From Actinomycetota bacterium (GTDB lineage: Bacteria; Actinomycetota; Humimicrobiia; Humimicrobiales; Humimicrobiaceae): a DNA stretch of 9,973 bases. Position 1 is the first letter of the stretch. Every line of letters begins with the position of its first letter. The translations under genes and the position numbers were made by a program. Under the pieces are notes generated by a model, which ran no database searches, had not been told where the DNA came from, and saw nothing but the letters and a program-made list of their open reading frames with translations. Shown piece after piece: positions 1-6,017 of this stretch. The stretch lies in NCBI GenBank assembly GCA_023380915.1, contig JAMCSM010000101.1, positions 1 through 9,973 of the forward strand. Direction: 5' to 3'.

Positions 1-1046
1 AAACCTTTGAAAGAAAAAAGGAGATATTAAGGGAGGTAATAGTTAAATTTATTGAAAATGCTGAGCCTATTTCTTCTCAAAATATAGCCGAAAATTCACC
101 TCTTGAATTAAGTTCGGCGACCATCAGAAAAGAGATGGCCGAACTTGAAGAAATGGGTTTTTTGACTCATCCCCATACGTCTGCGGGAAGGATACCTTCT
201 GATAAAGGCTACAGGTTTTTTGTTGATAATTTTGTAATCGATAAAGGCAGGACCGATCAAAATTTTACAATAGAAAAACCTGCCATAAATATAGTGGTTG
301 AAAAAGAAATGGAGATGGAAACATTGCTCCAGAGGTCAGTCGAGCAGCTTGCAAAAATTACCAATTATCTTTCAATGATAATGGCTCCCGCCATTAATCA
401 AAGTAAGCTCAGGCATCTTGAAATATTGAAATTTCAAAGAAACAATTTCCTGCTTGTATTGATTACTGATGCCGGAAGAGTTTATAAAAGAAATTTTATT
501 CTCGAAGGCATTTATAATGACCTGGACTTGCAGAGTGCTGCAAATCTCTTAAACTCTCAATTAAGAGATAAAAACATAATGGACATAGAAATCAAAAATA
601 TCCGGGTGCAAGAAAATGATTCATATTTAAGACCGCTGATCAGAAAGATTGCAGATGTTATAAAAAGTTGCGGTCAGGAAAATTTATTGTATAATAGAAT
701 TTTTATTCATGGAGCTTCATCGGTACTCAGCCAGCCTGAGTTCATAGATTTAAAGAAAATAAAGAAAATATTGAATGTTGTCGAGAATGAATATTTACTG
801 ATGCAGCTTCTTTTAAACCTCTCCTTGGAGGATGAATTTATTATAAAAATTGGCTCTGAAATTTTTGAAGAAGGAACCGAAGGAACAGATGACCTTAGCC
901 TTGTGGCTTCAAAATATAAAATGTACGGTCATTCAACCGGGACAGTAGGCATCCTGGGTCCCAAAAGAATGGATTATTACAGGGTCATTAAAGTTTTAGA
1001 CGCTTTTGTTGAAAATTTCAGGAATGTATTTGATTCAAGAGCGTAA
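1..1046 (+). CDS. hrcA: Heat-inducible transcription repressor HrcA (5' partial)
   Basis: HrcA represses class I heat-shock genes by binding CIRCE operators, and its folding depends on GroEL (family knowledge). The frame is open from base 3 to the TAA at 1044-1046, giving 347 visible residues. The first visible residues (TFERKKEILREVIVKFIE) match the start of the HrcA winged-helix domain, so only a few N-terminal residues and the start codon are missing. The ATG at 135 is internal: starting there would cut off the DNA-binding helix. Visible residues about 36-54 (LSSATIRKEMAELEEMGFL) are the recognition helix region, followed by the family signature HTSAGRIPSDKGYRF at about 58-72. The remainder is the GAF-like and dimerisation part, with length typical for the family. 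dnaJ follows after 25 nt, so co-transcription is likely. No CIRCE inverted repeat is visible in the window; the hrcA promoter lies upstream of it. Confidence 0.96.
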   Translation, partial: TFERKKEILREVIVKFIENAEPISSQNIAENSPLELSSATIRKEMAELEEMGFLTHPHTSAGRIPSDKGYRFFVDNFVIDKGRTDQNFTIEKPAINIVVEKEMEMETLLQRSVEQLAKITNYLSMIMAPAINQSKLRHLEILKFQRNNFLLVLITDAGRVYKRNFILEGIYNDLDLQSAANLLNSQLRDKNIMDIEIKNIRVQENDSYLRPLIRKIADVIKSCGQENLLYNRIFIHGASSVLSQPEFIDLKKIKKILNVVENEYLLMQLLLNLSLEDEFIIKIGSEIFEEGTEGTDDLSLVASKYKMYGHSTGTVGILGPKRMDYYRVIKVLDAFVENFRNVFDSRA

Positions 1047-1058
1047 TAGATGAATATT

Positions 1059-1065
1059 GAGGTGA
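1059..1065 (+). promoter_or_regulatory. Ribosome binding site fixing the TTG start of dnaJ
   Basis: GAGGTGA lies 6 nt before the TTG at 1072. It is the only good Shine-Dalgarno match near the 5' end of dnaJ. It supports the non-ATG start, which puts the J-domain at the expected distance from the N-terminus. Confidence 0.75.
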
Positions 1066-1071
1066 TTTATT

Positions 1072-2211
1072 TTGGCTAGCGGTAAAAGAGATTATTATGA
1101 AGTTCTGGGAGTTTCAAGAGATTGTGATTCTGCGGAAATAAAACAGGCATATAGAAAACTTGCAAGAAAGTATCATCCTGATGTAAATAATGGAAACCCT
1201 GAATTCGAAGAAAAATTTAAGGAAATCTCTGAAGCTTATGCAGTATTGAGCAATGAGGAAAAAAGAAGACAATATGATCAGTTTGGTTTCAGCAGGAACC
1301 TGTTTGAAGATATGAACTTTGATAGTGTTTTTTCTGAATTTGGCTTTGGCGATATTTTTAACATGTTTTTTGGATCGGGATTCGGCGGAGGTTTTTCTTC
1401 CCGCCAGGGGGGCAGAAGACAGAGCAGAGGTTCTGATATAAGTTTTGAAACGGAAATTGATTTTAAGGATTCAGCTTTTGGAGTAAAAAAAGAAATAGAA
1501 TATTCAGCGGATGCCGTCTGTGAAGAATGCAGGGGAAAGGGCACCAAAAACGAATCAGATATTGTAAAGTGCAATATTTGCCATGGTACAGGACAGGTGA
1601 GGATCAGCAGGGATACTTTTCTTGGAAGTCTTATATCAACAACAACCTGTGAAAATTGCAACGGATCAGGAGTCATAATAAAAAATCCCTGCAGCAAATG
1701 CAGCGGCAGAGGATATACAAGGTCAAAGAAAAAAATAATTGTAGATATTCCTGCGGGAATTCATAATGGAGATAAGCTAAGAGTATCCGGTAAAGGAAAT
1801 TCAAAAGGTTCTGCCTCTATTACCGGAGATCTTATAATATCGATAAAAGTAAAGACTCACCCGGAATTTAAAAGAAGCGATGATAATGTAATATCAAATA
1901 TCAATATCTCATTTGCACAGGCAGCTCTGGGATGCAAATTTGAAATCAGCACTCTGGATGGCAAAGAAGAAATTCTTATAAAACCCGGTACCCAGCCAGA
2001 TACCAAGATAATTTTAAAGTCACGCGGATTTGTGCCTCTAAATGGTTATAGAAGAGGAGATCATATATTAAATATCAATGTAAAGATTCCAACCAACCTT
2101 TCAAATGAAGAAATATTGCTTTTAAAGAAATATGCTGAAGGCAGGGAGGAAATTGTTGGTGACGGGACTACAGGTTTTTTTACAAATTTGAAAAATGCCT
2201 TTAAAAGATAA
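1072..2211 (+). CDS. dnaJ: Chaperone protein DnaJ (Hsp40)
   Basis: DnaJ is the cytosolic co-chaperone that stimulates DnaK ATPase and delivers unfolded clients. The 379-residue protein has the full type I architecture. The J-domain spans about residues 6-72 with the catalytic HPD at 35-37. A Phe/Gly-rich linker follows at about 84-118. The zinc-binding region has four CxxCxGxG repeats at C150/C153, C167/C170, C193/C196 and C207/C210. The C-terminal substrate-binding and dimerisation domains extend from about 222 to the end. It starts with TTG, supported by a well-spaced GAGGTGA. It follows hrcA directly with no grpE or dnaK between them, an arrangement known for dnaJ2 in actinobacteria. The partner dnaK must be encoded elsewhere. 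All zinc ligands are intact, so this is a full DnaJ rather than a CbpA-type protein. Whether the genome holds a second dnaJ next to dnaK cannot be seen here. Confidence 0.97.
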   Translation: MASGKRDYYEVLGVSRDCDSAEIKQAYRKLARKYHPDVNNGNPEFEEKFKEISEAYAVLSNEEKRRQYDQFGFSRNLFEDMNFDSVFSEFGFGDIFNMFFGSGFGGGFSSRQGGRRQSRGSDISFETEIDFKDSAFGVKKEIEYSADAVCEECRGKGTKNESDIVKCNICHGTGQVRISRDTFLGSLISTTTCENCNGSGVIIKNPCSKCSGRGYTRSKKKIIVDIPAGIHNGDKLRVSGKGNSKGSASITGDLIISIKVKTHPEFKRSDDNVISNINISFAQAALGCKFEISTLDGKEEILIKPGTQPDTKIILKSRGFVPLNGYRRGDHILNINVKIPTNLSNEEILLLKKYAEGREEIVGDGTTGFFTNLKNAFKR

Positions 2212-2296
2212 AAAACCATAAAGAGTATTTCTAATTCTATTATTAATCAGAGTTTAATCCCAGCCGGTAATAAATTAAAAAAAATAAAACAGGGTA

Positions 2297-3136
2297 ATGA
2301 GCTATCCATATTTTTTCATTAACAATGAGAATTTCATCAGCAGCAATGAAATAGCTATTAAAGGTGATGATTTAAATCATTTGCTAAATGTCTTAAGATC
2401 AAAAAAGGGTGATTTTGTTGAGATTTCCGATAATAGTACCAATAGATATAAAACGGAAATAAAAGAAATCAATAAATCCGCAGCAATACTGATTGTAAAA
2501 GAAAAAAATCCCATGAAAAAGCAGCTGCCGGATATTATCTTATTCCAATGCATTTTAAAAAAAGGGGCAATGGAACTTGTGATCCAGAAAAGCACGGAAA
2601 TTGGTGTAGACAGCATTATCCCGGTATTCAGCAGCAGGGTTGTTATAACTGTTGATTCAAATAAAATGAAAAATAAATTGGAAAGATGGCAGACTATTGC
2701 AGAGCAGTCTTCAAAGCAGAGTAAAAGAAATTTTATCTGCAATATTTTACCTGAAGTTAAAATAAAAGATATTGCACCATCACATTTTGCTTTATTTTTT
2801 GTACCAAACGAATTTGAAAAATGTGTCCATTTTAAAAATTTTGGCTCAATTGAGAATATTATAAGTAAATTCTTGAATGGAAAAACCAGAAAGAATAGCG
2901 GAGCAGGGAATGATACAATAAATAATTCATATATCAATGGAAATATCAATAAAATCGCTTATATTATTGGACCTGAAGGTGGATTTGAAGATAATGAAAT
3001 AAACCTGCTGGCTGGAAAAGGTGCAATCCCGGTAAATTTTGGCAAGAATATCCTGAGGTCTGAAACTTCATCCATTTATTTCCTATCAGTTCTTGATTAT
3101 CTGATAAAGAAAAACTGCATGAATCAGAATGGATAA
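2297..3136 (+). CDS. rsmE: 16S rRNA (uracil(1498)-N3)-methyltransferase RsmE
   Basis: RsmE methylates N3 of U1498 in helix 44 of 16S rRNA in the 30S subunit, using S-adenosylmethionine. The protein has an N-terminal PUA-like RNA-binding region (about 1-75) and a C-terminal SPOUT/trefoil-knot domain. The knot motifs are clear: GPEGG at 225-229 and ILRSETSS at about 252-259, the equivalent of the usual LRTETA. KSTEIGVDSIIPVFSSRVV at about 99-117 is also typical of the family. At 279 residues it is longer than usual (about 240-255), mainly from a polar Asn/Ser/Gly-rich insert at about 194-219 just before the GPEGG strand. The ATG at 2297 has only AGGG 2 nt upstream, a poorly spaced Shine-Dalgarno, but the N-terminus MSYPYFFI fits the family. 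It overlaps mtaB by 8 nt. The usual Firmicutes neighbour prmA is absent between dnaJ and this gene. Confidence 0.94.
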   Translation: MSYPYFFINNENFISSNEIAIKGDDLNHLLNVLRSKKGDFVEISDNSTNRYKTEIKEINKSAAILIVKEKNPMKKQLPDIILFQCILKKGAMELVIQKSTEIGVDSIIPVFSSRVVITVDSNKMKNKLERWQTIAEQSSKQSKRNFICNILPEVKIKDIAPSHFALFFVPNEFEKCVHFKNFGSIENIISKFLNGKTRKNSGAGNDTINNSYINGNINKIAYIIGPEGGFEDNEINLLAGKGAIPVNFGKNILRSETSSIYFLSVLDYLIKKNCMNQNG

Positions 3137-4457
3137 AATAAAAGCATCAAATATCAAATTTTCTATTTATACTCTTGGATGTAAAACAAACCAGAGCGAA
3201 TCGGATACCATTACTGCCAGTCTTGCCAGGAGAGGTTTTGAGCAGACAGGATTTGAAAATAAATCCCAGATATCAATAATAAATACCTGTACCGTCACTG
3301 CAGAAAGTGATAAAAAAGTCAGACAGATAATAAGGCGCATAAAACAATCGAACCCTGATTCAAAAATACTGGTGACGGGATGTTTTACAGTTTTTAACAG
3401 GGAGTTTCTAATTAAAAATGGTATCGATTTGATTGTTGATAATAACGATAAAAATAGTATACCTGATCTGATAAGTAAGATTGCTGGTGAAACAAATCCG
3501 GAAACAATTTCTTTAAATGAAAGTTACAGGTTTTTGGTTCACAGCAGGCCTTTTATTAAAATACAGGACGGCTGTGAACAGAATTGCAGCTATTGCATTG
3601 TCCCAAGAGTAAGGGGAAGATATAATAGCGCGCCTTCTTTACAAATAATAAAAGAAATCAATGATTACGTAGATCTGGGTTATGAGGAAGTTGTACTGAC
3701 AGGAATACATATTGGTAAATATGGAGTGGACCTGCCGGATCAAAAGATAAATACCCTTCAATCATTGATGAGGGAAATCTTAAATTCCACTTCAATCAGG
3801 CGGGTGAGACTTAGTTCAATTGAAATAAATGAAATTGATAAGAAATTCCTGCAAATTATAAATGAAAGTGACTCAAGGATTGCCCGGCATCTGCATATTC
3901 CCCTGCAAAGCGGAAGCGACAAAATATTAAACCTCATGAACAGGCACTACTCCAGACAGTTCTTCATGGAAAATATCAGCTTAATTAAAGAAACAATTCC
4001 AGATGTTGCTCTCACAACCGATATAATTGTTGGTTTTCCTTGCGAAACTGAAGAAGATTTTAAAGAAACTCTTAATGCCGCTGACAAAGCTGCTTTCAGC
4101 AAGATACATGTCTTTAAATTTTCGCCAAGGCAGAATGCACCTGCAAGTTCAATGAACGGTGATCCCGAAAAAAAAGTAAAATCGGAACGAAGTCAGGCAT
4201 TAAGAAAAGAAGGTAACAGATTAAGGGAAAATTTCATAAATTCAAATGTTGGAAAGGCATTGGATGTAATTTATGAAAAAGATGATAAAAAAGAAAATAT
4301 CTCCAGTGGTACTTCTGAAAATTATATCAAAATATATTTTCCACCTCCTCCGGAAGGAACTTGCAGCTCTTCAAAAAATTTAAAAAGGAAATTATTAAAA
4401 ATAGGAACAGTTTCAAAATATAAAGACGGGTTATTTGGTTTTATCATTAATTCCTGA
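3129..4457 (+). CDS. mtaB: tRNA t6A37 methylthiotransferase MtaB (radical SAM)
   Basis: MtaB adds a methylthio group to t6A at position 37 of ANN-decoding tRNAs, giving ms2t6A (B. subtilis YqeV family). The 442-residue protein has all three methylthiotransferase domains. The N-terminal UPF0004 domain carries cluster cysteines C18 (in TLGCKTNQ), C54 (in INTCTVT) and C85 (in VTGC). The radical SAM core has the CxxxCxxC triad at C149, C153 and C156, in DGCEQNCSYCIVPRVRGR. A TRAM RNA-binding domain runs from about 375 to the end. TLGCKxNQ-type N-termini and INTCTVT point to MtaB rather than MiaB, which makes ms2i6A. The TRAM domain contains an odd FPPPPEGTCSSSKN stretch at about 404-417. Its ATG lies inside the last codons of rsmE (8-nt overlap) without a clear Shine-Dalgarno, suggesting translational coupling. 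It ends in TGA at 4455-4457, and a 176-nt gap follows. Confidence 0.94.
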   Translation: MDKIKASNIKFSIYTLGCKTNQSESDTITASLARRGFEQTGFENKSQISIINTCTVTAESDKKVRQIIRRIKQSNPDSKILVTGCFTVFNREFLIKNGIDLIVDNNDKNSIPDLISKIAGETNPETISLNESYRFLVHSRPFIKIQDGCEQNCSYCIVPRVRGRYNSAPSLQIIKEINDYVDLGYEEVVLTGIHIGKYGVDLPDQKINTLQSLMREILNSTSIRRVRLSSIEINEIDKKFLQIINESDSRIARHLHIPLQSGSDKILNLMNRHYSRQFFMENISLIKETIPDVALTTDIIVGFPCETEEDFKETLNAADKAAFSKIHVFKFSPRQNAPASSMNGDPEKKVKSERSQALRKEGNRLRENFINSNVGKALDVIYEKDDKKENISSGTSENYIKIYFPPPPEGTCSSSKNLKRKLLKIGTVSKYKDGLFGFIINS

Positions 4458-4498
4458 TTTTTTTTACATTTTTAATTATAAGCAATCTTCAAAGAACG

Positions 4499-4524
4499 AG
4501 AATTATTAATATTGTAATAATTTT
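4499..4524 (+). repeat. AT-rich inverted repeat between mtaB and the HIT gene
   Basis: AATTATTA (4501-4508) and TAATAATT (4515-4522) are perfect 8-bp inverted arms around a 6-nt loop. They extend to 10 bp if a G-T pair is allowed. The right arm overlaps the putative -35 element at 4512-4517. It could be an operator or a weak hairpin after mtaB. The stem contains no G-C pair within the perfect arms, so it would be a poor intrinsic terminator. In DNA this AT-rich it may also be chance. Confidence 0.35.
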
Positions 4525-4539
4525 GAAAGAGTGTATAAT
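4512..4539 (+). promoter_or_regulatory. Candidate sigma-70-type promoter for the HIT-phoH-pgpH-ybeY block
   Basis: A -35-like TTGTAA (4512-4517, 4 of 6 consensus bases) is followed after 16 nt by a perfect -10 TATAAT (4534-4539). It sits in the 176-nt non-coding gap after mtaB, the longest break in the first half of the window, about 95 nt upstream of the HIT start codon. The position makes biological sense, but the region is so AT-rich that a TATAAT can arise by chance. Confidence 0.4.
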
Positions 4540-4633
4540 TTTTTAGTTTCAAATAATTTCGGGCCTATCATAAAAAAAGCGGCAGGAATTTTAGAAAGAT
4601 TATGAAATTAGAATATATAAAATTTAGAGTCAT

Positions 4634-4978
4634 ATGGAAAATTGCCTTTTTTGCAGGATTGTAAAGAAAGAAATTAAAAGCGAGATAGTATTTGAGAATG
4701 GAAAAGTGCTTGTTTTTAAGGACATAAATCCACAGGCGCCAATTCATTTGCTTTTGATTCCAAAGAAACATGTAAAGTCAATTGTTGATATTGACAAACT
4801 TGAATGTGATGAAGTTTTTGAATTGCTGGAAACAATCTCAATTATCGCAAAGGAATTTAACCTTGAAAAATCGGGGTTCAGGGTTGTTTCAAATACAGGT
4901 TCATCAGCAGGACAAAGTGTAGACCATCTGCATTTTCATATAATGGGGAAAAGGAATTTTAACTGGCCGCCTGGCTAA
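4634..4978 (+). CDS. HIT-family (Hint-type) nucleotide hydrolase
   Basis: This is a histidine triad protein of the Hint/HinT branch. Characterised members are small cytosolic dimers that hydrolyse purine nucleoside phosphoramidates and adenylates. The 114-residue length is typical. The N-terminus has the CxxC pair C4/C7 (CLFCRI) often seen in bacterial Hint proteins. HLLLIPKKHV is the conserved central strand. The catalytic histidine triad HLHFH is at 98-102, and the protein ends in the family hallmark WPPG. The usual HxxGGR after the triad reads HIMGKR here, a mild deviation. The ATG at 4634 gives the correct N-terminus, but I see no convincing Shine-Dalgarno before it. phoH follows after 40 nt. 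HIT genes occupy this place beside phoH in many actinobacteria. The physiological substrate cannot be told from sequence. Confidence 0.94.
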   Translation: MENCLFCRIVKKEIKSEIVFENGKVLVFKDINPQAPIHLLLIPKKHVKSIVDIDKLECDEVFELLETISIIAKEFNLEKSGFRVVSNTGSSAGQSVDHLHFHIMGKRNFNWPPG

Positions 4979-5007
4979 TGGATTAATCCCAAAAATACTT
5001 ACTTTTT

Positions 5008-5014
5008 AGGAGGA
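5008..5014 (+). promoter_or_regulatory. Strong ribosome binding site fixing the TTG start of phoH
   Basis: AGGAGGA lies 4 nt before the TTG at 5019 and is the best Shine-Dalgarno in the window. It decides the start: no ATG is available near the N-terminal domain, and the TTG gives a protein of usual PhoH length. Confidence 0.8.
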
Positions 5015-5018
5015 ATTT

Positions 5019-6017
5019 TTGCAGCAAACCAAACAAAAAATCACTCTTGACTTTGTAGGAAATCATTCAATAGCAGAATTACTTGGTGACAGGGATAAAC
5101 TGGTCAAACTTATCGAGCAGGAATATGATGTTGATATATTTGTTCTTGGAAATGAAGTAGAGGTAGCAGGCAGGAATAAAAATGTACAGAAAGTTATCAA
5201 GTTGCTGAATGAGCTTACCCTTCAAATCAATATTGGACAGAAAATGGATTTACAAAAGGTGAGTGATTCAATAAAAATCATGGAAGACAAATCCACTTTA
5301 AGACCTCATGAGATATTCGAAGACTTTATAATGGTTAACAGCGGAAAACGAATTAAAGCCAGAACGGAAGGCCAGAGAAAATATATGGAAGCTATTAAGA
5401 ATAACACAATTGTGTTTGGCATCGGACCCGCAGGAACCGGTAAAACTTATCTGGCGCTTGCAATGGCTGTCGGAGCATTGATAAAAGATGAAATCGGAAG
5501 AATTATTCTGGTAAAACCGGTTGTTGAAGCAGGTGAGAAACTAGGGTTTTTACCTGGAGATATGTACGACAAGGTTAATCCTTATCTGCGGCCGCTTTAT
5601 GATGCATTATATGAAATGCTTGATGTGGAAACATTCCAGCATTATATGGAAATTGGAATTATTGAAGTTGTGCCGCTTGCATATATGCGCGGCAGAACCC
5701 TGAATGATTCTTTTATAATTCTCGATGAAGCGCAAAATGCTTCACCAGAACAGATGAAGATGTTTTTAACAAGGTTGGGGTTTGGGTCAAAGATAGTGAT
5801 TACAGGTGATATTACCCAGATTGATTTACCGCAGGATAGAAAATCCGGGCTTGTCCAGGTGAGAGACATACTTAATAAAGTTCTGGGTATAGAATTCATA
5901 TATCTCACTTCAAAGGATGTGGTCAGGCATTCACTTGTACAAAAAATAGTGGATGCTTATAAGTACTATGAAGATAATTTAAAAAATGAAGAGCTGAAAA
6001 ATGGCAGCCAAGAATAG
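5019..6017 (+). CDS. phoH: PhoH-like P-loop ATPase
   Basis: PhoH/YbeZ proteins are cytosolic P-loop ATPases related to the N-terminal half of superfamily 1 helicases. They are linked to RNA metabolism, and E. coli YbeZ works with YbeY. The 332-residue protein begins with a small KH-like domain (about 8-68). The ATPase domain follows with Walker A GPAGTGKT at 136-143 and Walker B ILDEAQNA, with D236 and E237. MRGRTLNDSFII just before Walker B and ITGDITQIDLP after it are PhoH signatures. It starts with TTG behind AGGAGGA. The end overlaps pgpH by 17 nt, and ybeY is two genes downstream, the normal association for this family. The older link to phosphate starvation comes from the E. coli paralogue and should not be assumed here. 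Confidence 0.95.
   Translation: MQQTKQKITLDFVGNHSIAELLGDRDKLVKLIEQEYDVDIFVLGNEVEVAGRNKNVQKVIKLLNELTLQINIGQKMDLQKVSDSIKIMEDKSTLRPHEIFEDFIMVNSGKRIKARTEGQRKYMEAIKNNTIVFGIGPAGTGKTYLALAMAVGALIKDEIGRIILVKPVVEAGEKLGFLPGDMYDKVNPYLRPLYDALYEMLDVETFQHYMEIGIIEVVPLAYMRGRTLNDSFIILDEAQNASPEQMKMFLTRLGFGSKIVITGDITQIDLPQDRKSGLVQVRDILNKVLGIEFIYLTSKDVVRHSLVQKIVDAYKYYEDNLKNEELKNGSQE

Noticed and set aside
135..137. ATG at 135 as the start of hrcA
   Set aside because: The frame is open to the window edge, and the upstream residues match the HrcA N-terminal winged helix. Starting at 135 would remove part of the DNA-binding domain.
1278..1697. Minus-strand ORF opposite dnaJ, and similar minus-strand ORFs opposite rsmE, phoH and era
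   Set aside because: They are antisense shadows of well-identified genes, with no recognisable motifs or ribosome binding sites.
1921..1960. CAGCACTC-like string in dnaJ as part of a CIRCE operator
   Set aside because: Only one half-like match inside coding sequence, with no GAGTGCTAA partner at 9-nt spacing.
2212..2296. dnaJ-rsmE gap as a promoter or terminator region
   Set aside because: I found no paired -35/-10 hexamers and no stable hairpin in these 85 nt.
4602..4664. Small 20-residue ORF (MKLEYIKFRVIW...) overlapping the HIT start, as a possible leader peptide
   Set aside because: No convincing ribosome binding site, no conserved feature and ordinary AT-rich composition. A chance ORF is the simpler explanation.
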